64,000 bases of DNA from Streptomyces capitiformicae (GCF_002214185.1 NZ_CP022161.1:7509486-7573485); one strand, 5' to 3'; counted from the first letter of the stretch, positions 44,044-54,554 are shown. The notes: generated from the sequence alone by a model not told the origin. Numbers and translations: made by a program.

Positions 44044-44525
44044 TCAGGCGGAGAGCGGGACGGCGCGCCGGAAGCCGCCGCGGAAGAACGGCAGCCCGTC
44101 CCGGGCGCCGCCGTGGCTCGCTCCGACCACCTCGCCGATGAAGATCGAGTGGGTCCCGAAGTCGTAGGCGGTGGACAGTTCGCACTCCAGCCAGGCCAGC
44201 GAGCCCGACAGCAGCGGCGCGCCGGTACGCGGCCCCGGGGACCAGTCGACGTCGGCGAACTGCCCGGGCCCCAGCGGGCGCGTCTTGTCCGCGAAGAAAC
44301 GGACCAGGCCTTCCTGGCCGGCCTCCATGATGGACACCCCGAAATGCCCCGCGGTCTTGATGGCCTTGTGCATCACAGCGCTCCGGTCGACACAGCACAG
44401 CACAGCACGGACGGCGGGTCGAGCGGGACAGAGGTGAACGCGTTCGCGGTCATTCCGTGGATGTGTTCTCCGCCGGTGGACAGAACCGTCACTCCGGTGA
44501 ATGTCACTCCCATCGGGTGTCCCAT
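44044..44525 (-). pseudogene. Flavin reductase (FMN split barrel), frameshifted by a 5-bp repeat
   Basis: The 5' frame from ATG 44525 or 44513 gives MGVTFTGVTVLSTGGEHIHG, MTANAFTSVPLDPPSVLCC, then stops at 44373 after a run of (gctgt) units. The second frame resumes VDRSAVMHKAIKTAGHFGVS and SGSLAWLECELSTAYDFGTH, then SIFIGEVV, to a stop at 44044. Removing one 5-bp unit near 44390-44410 restores a flavin:NAD(P)H reductase of about 155 residues. The upstream stop and an internal ATG overlap as TGATG, so a 109-residue C-terminal piece could be re-initiated. An intact enzyme would supply reduced flavin to a monooxygenase. Confidence 0.82.
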
Positions 44526-44806
44526 GGATGTGGAACCTACGGGGCGCGCAGAACGACCTGGGCATCGTGCGGTAATCGGCCGCTCGCGGGCATCGAGGCC
44601 GGTAACTGGTGAGTCTCGGAGCGGAAAACCGGAGAATTTCCTGTCAGTGATTGTTCGACGAGCGGGTCTGGTTAGCCTCGGTGCGTGGCGGTTCGACGAT
44701 CGCGCCGTGCAGATGTGCCTTCGCGAGAAAGGCGGGCGTCCTGGCGAAAGGCGCGGTGAGGCCGTCGGTGCCGTCAGATCCGTCCATTTCGTATGGAGGA
44801 ACCCTC

Positions 44807-46582
44807 GTGCGCAAGGTGCTCATCGCCAACCGTGGCGAAATCGCTGTCCGCGTGGCCCGGGCCTGCCGGGACGCCGGGATCGCGAGCGTGGCCGTGTACG
44901 CCGACCCGGACCGGGACGCTCTGCACGTCCGCGCCGCGGATGAGGCGTTCGCCCTGGGTGGTGACACCCCCGCGAGCAGCTACCTCGACATCGACAAGGT
45001 GCTGAAGGCCGCGCGGGAGTCGGGGGCGGATGCGATCCATCCCGGCTACGGCTTCCTCTCCGAGAACGCCGACTTCGCGCAGGCGGTCCTGGACGCGGGC
45101 CTGATCTGGATCGGCCCGCCCCCGCAGGCCATCCGCGACCTGGGCGACAAGGTGGCGGCCCGGCACATCGCGCAGCGCGCGGGCGCCCCGCTCGTCGCGG
45201 GTACGCCGGACCCGGTGTCCGGTGCCGAAGAGGTCGTCGCCTTCGCCGAGCAGCACGGGCTGCCGATCGCGATCAAGGCCGCGTTCGGCGGGGGTGGGCG
45301 CGGTCTGAAGGTGGCGCGGACGCTGGAGGAAGTGCCGGAGCTGTACGACTCCGCCGTCCGCGAGGCGGTGGCGGCCTTCGGGCGCGGTGAGTGCTTCGTC
45401 GAGCGGTACCTGGACAAGCCGCGGCACGTGGAGACGCAGTGCCTCGCCGACCAGCACGGCAACGTGGTCGTCGTCTCGACGCGTGACTGCTCGCTGCAGC
45501 GCCGTCACCAGAAGCTGGTCGAGGAGGCCCCCGCCCCGTTCCTGACGCAGGAACAGACCGCCGAGCTGTACCGCGCGTCGAAGGCGATCCTTCGCGAAGC
45601 GGGTTATGTCGGCGCCGGCACGGTGGAGTTCCTGGTCGGCAACGACGGCACGGTCTCCTTCCTGGAGGTCAACACCCGTCTGCAGGTGGAGCACCCGGTC
45701 ACCGAAGAGGTCGCCGGCATCGATCTGGTGCGGGAGATGTTCCGCATCGCCGACGGTGACAAGCTCGGCTACGACGACCCCGAACTGCGGGGCCATTCCT
45801 TCGAGTTCCGCATCAACGGCGAGGACCCGGGCCGCCACTTCCTCCCGGCGCCGGGCACGGTCACGACCTTCGCCACGCCCTCCGGCCCCGGCGTCCGCCT
45901 GGACGCGGGCGTGGAGTCGGGCAGCGTGATCGGCCCGGCCTGGGACTCGCTGCTGGCCAAGCTGATCGTGACGGGGCGCACCCGCAAGGAGGCGTTGCAG
46001 CGCGCCGCCCGAGCCCTGGAGGAGTTCCAGGTCGAGGGTATGGCCACGGCGATCCCGTTCCACCGCGCGGTGGTCAAGGACGCCGCCTTCGCCCCGGAAG
46101 TCCACGGCCAGGACGGGCCTTTCACGGTCCACACGCGCTGGATCGAGACCGAGTTCGTCAACGAGATCAAGCCCTTCGCCGCCCCCGCCGACGCCACGGA
46201 GGCGGAGGAGGAGTCGGGCCGCGAGACGGTCGTAGTCGAGGTCAGCGGCAAGCGCCTGGAGGTCTCCCTGCCCGCCTCGCTGGGCATGTCCCTGGCCCGC
46301 ACGGGCCTGGCGGCGGGCGCCAAGCCCAAGCGCCGGGCAGCGAAGAAGTCCGGCCCCGTCGCCTCCGGAGACACCCTCGCCTCCCCGATGCAGGGCACCA
46401 TCGTCAAGGTCGCCGTCGAGGAGGGCCAGGAGGTCAAGGAGGGCGACCTGGTCGTCGTCCTGGAGGCCATGAAGATGGAACAGCCGCTGAACGCCCACAA
46501 AGCAGGCGTGATCAAGGGCTTGACGGCCGAAGTCGGCGCATCGCTGACCTCCGGTGCGGCCATCTGCGAGATCAAAGACTGA
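44807..46582 (+). CDS. Acyl-CoA carboxylase alpha subunit (biotin carboxylase + BCCP)
   Basis: These 591 residues start at GTG after GGAGGAACC. The biotin carboxylase domain covers 1-450 ([60 protein letters not shown]). The C-terminal biotin domain has [20 protein letters not shown] with the biotinyl Lys near 557. It carboxylates biotin for acetyl- or propionyl-CoA carboxylase, and the beta subunit must come from elsewhere. It is close to AccA1/AccA2 of Streptomyces in design. It is transcribed away from the broken flavin reductase and may boost malonyl-CoA supply to the cluster. Confidence 0.95.
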   Translation: MRKVLIANRGEIAVRVARACRDAGIASVAVYADPDRDALHVRAADEAFALGGDTPASSYLDIDKVLKAARESGADAIHPGYGFLSENADFAQAVLDAGLIWIGPPPQAIRDLGDKVAARHIAQRAGAPLVAGTPDPVSGAEEVVAFAEQHGLPIAIKAAFGGGGRGLKVARTLEEVPELYDSAVREAVAAFGRGECFVERYLDKPRHVETQCLADQHGNVVVVSTRDCSLQRRHQKLVEEAPAPFLTQEQTAELYRASKAILREAGYVGAGTVEFLVGNDGTVSFLEVNTRLQVEHPVTEEVAGIDLVREMFRIADGDKLGYDDPELRGHSFEFRINGEDPGRHFLPAPGTVTTFATPSGPGVRLDAGVESGSVIGPAWDSLLAKLIVTGRTRKEALQRAARALEEFQVEGMATAIPFHRAVVKDAAFAPEVHGQDGPFTVHTRWIETEFVNEIKPFAAPADATEAEEESGRETVVVEVSGKRLEVSLPASLGMSLARTGLAAGAKPKRRAAKKSGPVASGDTLASPMQGTIVKVAVEEGQEVKEGDLVVVLEAMKMEQPLNAHKAGVIKGLTAEVGASLTSGAAICEIKD

Positions 46583-46607
46583 AGTACTTCAGTCCCGACG
46601 GCAGCGC

Positions 46608-47722
46608 ATGTGCTCCCCACACGATTCCCCTGTGGAGGTGCGCCGGCCTGTTCCTACCGATCTATTCGTGACCTACCCGATGAATTTGAGAAGGGTTCAG
46701 GACGGCGAACGGAGCTGGACCTACCGCCAGTTGCACGAGATCGCCGGTGGCCTGGCGGTTGCGCTGCATTCTGTGGGCGCGGATCCCGCCCGTCCCGTGG
46801 CGGTGCTGCTGGAGCGTTCGGTGTGGATGGTGGCGGCCGCGCTGGCGGTGGTGCGGACGGGCTCGTCGTACGTGCCGCTGGATCCGGAGACGCCGGCCGC
46901 TCGTCTGGAGTCGATCGTCGAGGACGCCGAGCCGGCGGCGATGATCACGTCCAGATCGCTGGCGGGGCGGGTGCCCGACGGGGTACCGGTGGTGTACGTG
47001 GACGATCCGCTGCCGGCTGCCGAGGACTTCACGTCCGCGGCGGTCGGCCGGGACACGCGGGCGTACATCATCTTCACGTCGGGGACGACGGGTCGGCCGA
47101 AGGGCGTGCAGGTCTCGCACGGCAATCTGCTGAGCCTTCTCGTGGCGAGCCAGGAGGTGTACGACTTCGGTCCGAACGACGTGTGGACGCTGTTCCACTC
47201 GTTCGCCTTCGACTTCTCGGTGTGGGAGGGGGCGCCCCCCTGCACGGCGGCCGGGTGGTCGTCGTACCGGCGCAGACGGCGAAGGATTCGGCGGCGTTCA
47301 GGCGGCTGCTGCGCGACGAGCGGATCACGGTCCTGTGCCAGACCCCGACCGCCTTCCACCACCTCGTCGCGGAGGAGACCCGCTTCGCCGACCGGCTGTC
47401 ACTGCGCTGGGTGATCTTCGGCGGGGAGACCCTGTACTTCTCGGACCTGGTGCCGTGGTTCGCGAAGTACGGCGACGACTCCCCCCGCCTGATCAACCAC
47501 TACGGCATCACCGAGACGACGGTGCACTCCTCCTTCCACCGCGTCACCTCGGACCAGCTCGGCCAGGACGAGTCGCTGATCGGCCGCCCTCTCGCCGGCA
47601 CCGGGTTCCTGCTGCTGGACGACTCTCTGGCAGCCGTGTCCGAGGGCGAGATCGGCGAGCTCGTGGTGACCGGGTCGGCTGTCAGCCTCGGCTACCTCAA
47701 GCGCCCCGAGCTCAACCGGGAC
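46608..47722 (+). pseudogene. NRPS adenylation domain, frameshifted and truncated
   Basis: GERSWTYRQLHEIAGGLAVA, SYVPLDPETPAARLESIVED, AYIIFTSGTTGRPKGVQVSH and FHSFAFDFSVWE give motifs A1-A4 in one frame. After a frameshift near 47227 the sense continues HGGRVVVVPAQTAKDSAAFR, NHYGITETTVHSSFHRV (A5) and IGRPLAGTGFLLLDD. It breaks off at LGYLKRPELNRD before A7 and passes in frame into a penicillin-acylase sequence. No carrier or condensation domain is left. Confidence 0.85.
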
Positions 47723-49940
47723 CGCCGTGACGAACGTGGCATCCCGTTCGTCTCGGCCGCCGAGGAACGCGACCTCTACTTCGCCGTCGGCTACGCCCAG
47801 GCGACCGACCGGCTCTGGCAGATGGACGCGCTTCGGCGCCGGGCCCGGGGACGGCTGGCCGAGATCTTCGGCGCCGCCGTGGTCGACGAGGACGTGCGGG
47901 CGCGGAAGCTCGGGATCGACCGGGTTCGCCGGCGCCTCCGAGGCGCTGCTCTCCGACGGTCACCGGGCCAACCTGGTGGCGTTCGGCGCCGGGGTCGACG
48001 CGGCCGTACGGCGGATGCGACGGCGCGGCGGGCTCCCAGTGGAGTTCCTGCTGCTGCGCTACCGTCCCGAGCCCTGGACACCGCGGGACTCGATCGCCAT
48101 CGTCAAACACCTTGGGTTCGACCTCGGCCGGAACCTCGCCAACGAGGCGTTCCGCGCCAGGCTGGCCCGGGAACACCCCGAGTACGTGTCGGCTTTCGCG
48201 ACACCCAAGTATCCCGCCGACGGAGCGGTGACCATCCGCACGGCCCTGCCGGGAAAGACGCCGGCCAGGGTGGACACCCCCGCTCCGTCCGGTCTGCCGC
48301 GGGCCTCGAGGGCCTGGCTCGACGCGCTGCTGTGCGGTGAGCATCCCCTGGGCTCCAACGCGTGGGCCGTCTCGGGCTCCCGCACGGCCTCCGGGAACCC
48401 GCTGCTGGCCAACGATCCGCACATCGTCCTCACCCAGCCCAGCCTCTGGTACCAGATGGGCCTGCGGCTGGACGACGAGGCGGACGACGCGGTCGGCTAC
48501 GGGGTCACCGTCCCTGGCCTGCCGGGTCTGATCGCCGGTGCCAACCGTCATCTGGCCTGGGGCATCACCAACTCCACCGTGGACACCCAGGACCTGTGCA
48601 CGCTGCCGGCCACGGATCCGGATGAGGCGTGGACCGAGGAGAGCGTGATCACCGTGCGCGGCGCGGAGCCCGTTCGAGTGCGGGCGGCGGGCGGCGCGCG
48701 CCACGTCGAACTGGACCCTCCCGGCTCGGACGGCGACGGCCGCTACGGCCTGTTCTGGAGCGGCCTGGTGCCCTCCGCGGAGATCGAGGCGTGTCAGCGG
48801 ATGTGGCGCGCGCGTGACTACCCGCAACTCCGGGACGCCCTGCGGACGTTCGGAGTGCCGGTGCTCAACCTGGTGGTCGCGTGCCAGGACGGCACGATCG
48901 CCCTGAAGACGGCGGGGAACGTCCCGGCCCGGGAGCCGGGCAGCAGCGGGCGGGTGCCGGCCGGACACGCCGAAGTCGCCCGCTCCTGGGCGGAGTTCCT
49001 CGCCTTCGACGACCTGCCAGAGGTGGTCGACCCGCCCGAGGGATACATCGTCTCCGCCAACCACCGGCTGCTGCCCGCCGACGCCCCGCTCGACGTGGGG
49101 GTGGACTGGCTGCCGCCCTACCGGGCGGAGCGGATCGAGGAACTGATCACCACGGACGCGGTCGTCACCGCGGCCGCGTGCGCCCGCTGGCAGTCCGACG
49201 TCCTGGACGGGCGGGCCCGCCACGTGCTCCCCACCCTTCTTGCCGCGCTGGACGGACAGTCTTTGGAAACACCGCTCGCCGTCACCTGCCGTCGCCTCCT
49301 CGAAGAATGGGACGGACACGACCACGGTCAGATGGCGGCGCCCCTGGTGTTCTTCCGGCTCATGCAGGTGCTCACGGAGCACTGGATCGGCGACCGGCTG
49401 GGGCAGGAACTGGCCGCCGCCATGCCGGACGCCGCACTCCAGGTTGATCATCTGATGCTCACTCCGGACGCCAGGGCGGCACTCGGCGACCAGGAGGAAC
49501 TGCCGGCCGCGGTGTGCCGTGCGCTGACCGAAACGGCACGGCGGATCGCCGCGGAACTGGGCGAGGACCCGTCGCGGTGGCGGTACGACCGAGTACACAG
49601 GACCACCGACCAGCACCCGCTGGCGAAGGCCGTCCCCATCCTCGCCCCGCTCTTCGGCACCTCCTCGACCCCGGTCGGCGGCAGTTCCCACACGGTCGGC
49701 CTGACCTCGTCCGCCCCCTCGGGCGCCGTGGTGGACGGAGCGCCCTGGCGCTTCGTAGCCGAACTGTCCACCTCCGGCCTGCAGTTGTGGGACGTCCTGC
49801 GTCACGGCGCCTCCGGCAACCCGATCTCCCCCCACTACGACGACCAGACCCCGGCCCACACCGAAGGACGGCACTACCGCGTGCCCCTGCTGCCCTCCCC
49901 GGACACCGCACCGAACCTGCTTCGCCTCCGGGCCCGGTGA
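47723..49940 (+). pseudogene. Penicillin acylase-family (Ntn) amidase, N-truncated and frameshifted
   Basis: DERGIPFVSAAEERDLYFAV, GYAQATDRLWQMDALRRRAR, then a frameshift near 47925, and FAGASEALLSDGHRANLVAF up to the stop at 49940. The autocatalytic Ser is in HPLGSNAWAVSGSRTASGNP, and the family Asn motif lies in NSTVDTQDL. The signal peptide and first strands are replaced by the adenylation domain. The beta-subunit part after the Ser is uninterrupted for about 530 codons. Such enzymes hydrolyse acyl side chains from amides, lactams or homoserine lactones. Function is doubtful without the N-terminus. Confidence 0.82.
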
Positions 49941-49958
49941 CCACTGATCTTGCGTGCT

Positions 49959-49981
49959 AGCCCCGTCCTCAGGGCGGGGCT
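49959..49981 (+). terminator. Terminator after the acylase pseudogene
   Basis: AGCCCCGTCC, loop TCA, GGGCGGGGCT: a 10-bp stem with one G-T pair, 18 bp beyond the stop. Confidence 0.75.
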
Positions 49982-49984
49982 CGG

Positions 49985-50210
49985 GCCTGTTGCGAACGTG
50001 GCGTCGTCGCCTGAAGGGCGGCCGCGCGCCCGCCGCGGCAGCGGCTGATGGGAGTGTCGGTGTGTGCTCTCCGCGTGCCGCCCGGACGCCCTCGTACGGG
50101 GTGTACTCGGGCTTTCGGGCGGTGCGGCGAGTGGGGGCACCTCCCACGCCCTTGAGGCAGTGGGGGAGCGTGCCGGGCGTCGCGCGGCAGGCGCCACTTT
50201 CGCAACAGGC
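49985..50210. mobile_element. MITE-like element with 19-bp terminal inverted repeats
   Basis: GCCTGTTGCGAACGTGGCG at 49985-50003 and its complement with one mismatch at 50192-50210 bound a 226-bp noncoding segment. Inside is a CTCCCACGCCC...CAGTGGGGGAG hairpin (about 50140-50168) of a type I recall as repeated in Streptomyces genomes. No target-site duplication is evident. It has no transposase and would move only in trans. Confidence 0.65.
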
Positions 50211-50519
50211 GCTAGCCGCTTCTCTGGACCGCTCTGACGCTTGCCAGCCCCCCCTCAACGCTCCACGCGTGGCCGCGGAGCCATGGGGATGTCGTGCGGG
50301 TCGGCTCCGCGAGGGCGGGCCGTCGCGGTGTCCGGTCAGGATCTGGTTCCATCGGGCCGCGGGACCTCGCCCGTCCGGCCGTCACGTGTTTACGGGACGT
50401 CTTGCACCGTACACGTATTCACGGGATGGGAGATTCCGGGTGTCCCGCAAGGATTGGTGAGTCGGCAATCAAACAGACCGAGATCACGCCCTCTCCGTTG
50501 AGGGAAGGAAAGAAGTCCG
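50211..50519. other. Upstream region of the exporter operon
   Basis: These 309 bp run between the MITE-like element and the MFS start. Nothing coding is recognised. The last 80 bp are less GC-rich and presumably hold the promoter of the six-gene plus operon. Confidence 0.4.
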
Positions 50520-51752
50520 GTGACTCAGCAATCCAGTTCCGCACCTGGAATCGCGACCGTTGTCCCGACGACCGGGCCGCACACCGCTCGCAAAGCCGGT
50601 CTGATCGCCGGAATCATCCTCGTCTCCCTCAACCTCCGTCCGGCGATCACCAGTCTGGGACCGCTGCTCCCGCAAATTGAGGAGGACCTCGGGCTCTCCG
50701 GGACCGGAGCCGGACTGCTCACCATGCTGCCGGTGCTGTGCCTGGGAGTCTTCGCAGGGCTGGGGCCCACGCTGCGTCACCGCTTCGGCGAGGACCGGGT
50801 GCTGCTCGGCTGCCTGCCCGTCCTGCTGGGCGGGATCCTGCTGCGGCTGCTCGACCCGACGGCTCTGCTGTACGTCGGTACAGTGGTCGTGGGTGGCGCG
50901 ATCGCCGTCGCCAACGTCGTCCTGCCCAGCCTGATCAAACGTGAGTTCCCCGACCGCGTCCCCTTGATGATGGCCACCTACACCATGGCCCTCACGTTCG
51001 GCGGCGCCGCCGCGGCCGGTGCCGTCATCCCGCTCCAGAGCGTCGTGGACACCGACTGGCGCGGGTCCCTCGGACTGCTCGCCGTGCCGGTCGTCGTGGG
51101 TGTCGTCGCCTGGTTGCCGTTCGGTCTGCGCCGCGTGCGGACGCGTGCGGACGGGCGCGCGCCCATCGGTCCGCTGCTGCGGAACCGGCTGGCCTGGCTG
51201 GTCACCGCCTTCGTCGGCCTGGAGGCGCTCCTGGCCTACGTCATCTTCGGCTGGCTGCCGGCGATCTGCGTCAGCCGCGGCATGAGCGAGGCCGCGGCGG
51301 GATACATGATGTCCGCGATCACCTTCCTCCAGGCCGCCGGATCCATGGTCGTCCCCTTCTTCATCGACCGCGGCGGCCGGGGGCAGCGCGGCTTCTGCGT
51401 CGTCGTCGCACTGGGCACCGCGGTGGGACTCGTCGGCATCGTCGTCGCTCCGCTGTGGACGATCTGGCTGTGGGCGCTGGTCCTCGGCATCATCGGCGGC
51501 GCGGCGTTCAGCCTGGCGCTGACGCTCATCGGTCTGCGCGCGGGCGACGGGGACACCGCCGCCGGCCTGTCGAGCATGTCGCAGGGCGTCGGCTACGCGC
51601 TGGCTGCCGCGGGGCCGTTCGGCGTCGGGGCGCTGTACCAGCTTTCCGGTGGCTGGGGCGTGCCGCTCGCGGTGCTGGTGGCGCTCTGCGTCCTCATGGC
51701 CGTGATCGGGGTGGGCGCCGGCCGCGACGCGACCCTGTCCCGCGAGATGTGA
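50520..51752 (+). CDS. CynX/NimT-type MFS transporter
   Basis: This 410-residue protein starts at GTG after GGAAAGAAG. It has 12 expected membrane segments. LVSLNLRPAITSLGPLLPQI in TM1 is the signature of the cyanate/nitroimidazole transporter group, and LPSLIKREFPDRVPLMMATY is its TM4-5 loop. It is the first gene of the plus operon and likely exports the product or imports a precursor. It is separated from the aminotransferase gene by 178 bp, so an internal promoter is possible. Confidence 0.9.
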   Translation: MTQQSSSAPGIATVVPTTGPHTARKAGLIAGIILVSLNLRPAITSLGPLLPQIEEDLGLSGTGAGLLTMLPVLCLGVFAGLGPTLRHRFGEDRVLLGCLPVLLGGILLRLLDPTALLYVGTVVVGGAIAVANVVLPSLIKREFPDRVPLMMATYTMALTFGGAAAAGAVIPLQSVVDTDWRGSLGLLAVPVVVGVVAWLPFGLRRVRTRADGRAPIGPLLRNRLAWLVTAFVGLEALLAYVIFGWLPAICVSRGMSEAAAGYMMSAITFLQAAGSMVVPFFIDRGGRGQRGFCVVVALGTAVGLVGIVVAPLWTIWLWALVLGIIGGAAFSLALTLIGLRAGDGDTAAGLSSMSQGVGYALAAAGPFGVGALYQLSGGWGVPLAVLVALCVLMAVIGVGAGRDATLSREM

Positions 51753-51930
51753 ACTCGCGCGGCGGGCGGTCCGGCTCCGCCCGCCGCTTCGGCCCCTCCC
51801 CAACACCGCACGCCTTCACTTCTTCACGCTCCTTCGACCGTGCTCCGTCCAGCCGCGCGCCGCGCCGCCCCGGTCCGGGGAATCGTGCTGCCCGGCACCC
51901 GCCTGGTACCCGTCCGATGGGAAAGAGAAG

Positions 51931-53175
51931 ATGAGAGCAGTAGATTTACCCGCCCCCGAGGTGACCGACCCGGCTGATCCCGTGGCCGTCGTGCACCGGC
52001 ACCTCATCCACGACGGCGTGTCCGCCGGCCGACGAACACCCGTGGTGCACCGTCGGCACGGGGCCCGGATCGAGACCCGGGACGGCAGAGTCCTGCTGGA
52101 CGCCGCGAGCGGCGGCTTCGGCGGATCCCACGCCCGAGTCCGGGCCGCGATCGCCGACCAGGCCCGCCGCGTGGCCCTCTCCAGCCGGATCCTGGTCAGC
52201 CGGCCACTCGCCGGGGCGGTGGCGGCGCTCGCGGAGTTCTGCCCCGGTCCGCTGTCCGTCTCCTACCTCTGCAACAGCGGGGACGAGGCCCTCGACTCGG
52301 CCCTGAAGCTGGCCAAGGGCACCCATCCCCGTCGCCCGTACGTCCTCGGCATCCGCGGCGAGGACTTCGGCACCCTCAGCCACGGCCAGGCGCTCGGCCA
52401 GGGGCGTGCCCTGCTGCCCGGGGCCCCGTTCCTGCCGCGCACGGTGTCCGCGGAGGCACCCGAGGAACTGCTGGAGCAGGTCGACGAGTCCGTCTCGGCG
52501 GTCGTGATCGCTCCCGCGGCGCCCGGTCGGCCGCTCGGCCGACTGCCCCTGGACTGGTGGGTGGCGCTGCGGGAGCGCTGCCACCGCACGGACACGCTGC
52601 TCGTCCTCGACGAGCGGCACACCGGTCCGGCCCGGCTCGGCCGCGATCTCGGCGTCGGTGCGCTGGGGATGTTCCCCGACGCGCTGATCCTCGGCGACAC
52701 CCTGGGAGCCGACGCCGTACCCGTGGGAGTGGCCGTGTTGACGCCGGCCGCCTACCGGCGCGTCTACGGCGGCCGCAATCCCAGCCTGCACGGCTCCACC
52801 TTCGGCGCCAACCCCCTGTCCGCCGCCGCCGTGAGCGCGGTCCTCGACGCCGTCGTCGGCGACGATCTCGCGGCGCGGCAACGGGATTTCGAGCACGCGG
52901 CGCTCCGGCTGCGCGACGAACTGGCCGACCCGGCCGGCGCGTTCGGGGAACTGCACGCGGACGGCTCCCTGTTGTGGGTCCGCGCCCGCGGCGCCGCGGC
53001 GGCACGCCGACTGGCCGGCGAACTGGCCGACCGCGGCGTGCTGGTGCGCGACCCTGTGGCCGACGTGGTCACCCTGACCCCGCCGCTCACGGCAGAACGC
53101 GAGGACATCGACCAGATCCTGCAGCGGCTCGCCGAGTCACTGAAGGCCCTCGATGCCGAGGAGGCCGGACGATGA
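51931..53175 (+). CDS. Class III aminotransferase-like protein lacking the PLP lysine
   Basis: These 414 residues are recognisable by LSVSYLCNSGDEALDSALKL, VLDERHTGPARLGRDLGVGA and LHGSTFGANPLSAAAVSAVL. The lysine segment, normally LxxGKxxGGG, reads LILGDTLGADAVPVG, with Asp in place of Lys. The YHGRT segment is also lost (RGEDFGTLSHGQALG). The reading frame is intact and codon bias is normal, so it is not decaying. It overlaps the next, lysine-containing aminotransferase by 4 bp. It is probably an inactive partner or a repurposed PLP-fold protein. Confidence 0.85.
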   Translation: MRAVDLPAPEVTDPADPVAVVHRHLIHDGVSAGRRTPVVHRRHGARIETRDGRVLLDAASGGFGGSHARVRAAIADQARRVALSSRILVSRPLAGAVAALAEFCPGPLSVSYLCNSGDEALDSALKLAKGTHPRRPYVLGIRGEDFGTLSHGQALGQGRALLPGAPFLPRTVSAEAPEELLEQVDESVSAVVIAPAAPGRPLGRLPLDWWVALRERCHRTDTLLVLDERHTGPARLGRDLGVGALGMFPDALILGDTLGADAVPVGVAVLTPAAYRRVYGGRNPSLHGSTFGANPLSAAAVSAVLDAVVGDDLAARQRDFEHAALRLRDELADPAGAFGELHADGSLLWVRARGAAAARRLAGELADRGVLVRDPVADVVTLTPPLTAEREDIDQILQRLAESLKALDAEEAGR

Positions 53176-54554
53176 GTGCCTCGACCGCGGTGGCTGCCCT
53201 CGACCGGCAGCAGGTCCTCACCACGCTGGGCCGCCACTGGAATCCCACCGCGGCCCTGATGCTGGCCGCGACCGGACGCCAGCTCGAGTCGCACGCCCGA
53301 GGTACGGAGGTGTTCGGCGAGGACGGCTCACGCGCCCTGGACTTCGCCGGCAGCTATGGCGTCTTCCTCGTCGGTCACCAGAACGACGCGGTCCGCGCCG
53401 CCGTCCTGGACGCCCTGGACACGGCGCCGTCGCTGGTACCGGGGACCGTGCATCCTGCGACGGCCGACCTGTTCGGCCTGCTCACGGAGATCCTGCCTGC
53501 CGGCCTCGACCGCTTCGCGCTCGGCTGCTCCGGGGCCGAGATCTCCGAAATCGCCTTGCGCGCCGCCTACTTGGCCCGGCCGGAGCGGCGCAGGATCGTG
53601 ATCGTCGAGGGCGGCTACCACGGCAAGACCCTCGGTGCGCTCACCGTGCTCGGCCAGCGGGAGCACCGGGACGACTTCGCCCCCGCCGACCGCGATCTGG
53701 TGATCGTGCCGCCGGGCGACGCGGGAGCCGTGCGCGAGGCCGTCGCGGGCCGGGACGTGGCCGCCGTCTTCGTCGAACCGGTGCTCGGCGGCGCGTACTT
53801 GAGGGTGCCGCCCGCGGACTTCATGCCGGACGTGGCCCGGGCCTGTCGGCAGACCGGCACGCTGCTCGTCGCCGACGAGATCCAGACGGGCTTCGGCCGT
53901 ACCGGCAGGATGTTCGCCATCGAGCACTCCGGTGTCGTCCCCGACATCATGCTCCTGTCCAAGGCGCTGACCGGAGGCTTCGTCCCGGTCGCGGTGGTCG
54001 CCATGAGTGAGGAGGTACTCTCCGACGCCCGGCGGTCCCCGCAGTGGTACCCCGGGGTGCTGGACGGCACCGGAGGCTCCGCGCTGTCGGTGGCGGCGGC
54101 CGCTGCGACGATCCGTGTGGTGCGCGACCAGAACCTGCCCGAGCGCGCCGAAACCGTCGGCCGGGCGCTGCGCGAAGGTCTCCACCGGGCCGTGCGCGAG
54201 CATCCGCGGCACCTCGTCGACGCCCCCGGCATCGGCCTGATGACCGGGCTGCGCACCCGGAACCCGTCGGTGGAGAACCTGATCTCCATGCAGATGGCGG
54301 CGCGTGGCATCCACCTCGGTCACTCGCTCAACGAGCAGATGGACCAGCCCGTGCTGAGGTTCTATCCGCCGCTGACCGTCTCCGCCGCCGAGATCGAGCG
54401 CGTGCTGGTCGCGCTCGACGCGTCGCTCGACTGGCTCGACAGGCGCCCGGCATGGCTCATGCGGCGCATCACGTGGCTGCTGCGCCGCCAGTACCGGCTG
54501 CCTCCGACCCTCGTCCTCAAGCTGATGCACTCCGACCTCGAAGTGAATTGGTGA
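53172..54554 (+). CDS. Class III PLP-dependent aminotransferase
   Basis: These 460 residues have ALGCSGAEISEIALRAAYLA, IVEGGYHGKTLGALTVLGQR, VADEIQTGFGRTGRMFAIEH and IMLLSKALTGGFVPVAVVAM with the Schiff-base Lys near 260. The C-terminal 40 residues are basic and amphipathic (RRITWLLRRQYRLPPTLVLK). The expected reaction is transamination of an aldehyde or ketone with omega-amino donors. It could aminate the aldehyde released by the NRPS reductase. It overlaps its neighbours by 4 bp on both sides. Confidence 0.93.
   Translation: MSASTAVAALDRQQVLTTLGRHWNPTAALMLAATGRQLESHARGTEVFGEDGSRALDFAGSYGVFLVGHQNDAVRAAVLDALDTAPSLVPGTVHPATADLFGLLTEILPAGLDRFALGCSGAEISEIALRAAYLARPERRRIVIVEGGYHGKTLGALTVLGQREHRDDFAPADRDLVIVPPGDAGAVREAVAGRDVAAVFVEPVLGGAYLRVPPADFMPDVARACRQTGTLLVADEIQTGFGRTGRMFAIEHSGVVPDIMLLSKALTGGFVPVAVVAMSEEVLSDARRSPQWYPGVLDGTGGSALSVAAAAATIRVVRDQNLPERAETVGRALREGLHRAVREHPRHLVDAPGIGLMTGLRTRNPSVENLISMQMAARGIHLGHSLNEQMDQPVLRFYPPLTVSAAEIERVLVALDASLDWLDRRPAWLMRRITWLLRRQYRLPPTLVLKLMHSDLEVNW

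Noticed and set aside
32930..46582. Direct assignment of the cluster to an azoxy antibiotic such as valanimycin or elaiomycin
   Set aside because: A tRNA-dependent transferase, methyltransferase and flavin reductase fit, but the flavin reductase is broken and no seryl-tRNA synthetase or evident amine N-hydroxylase is present.
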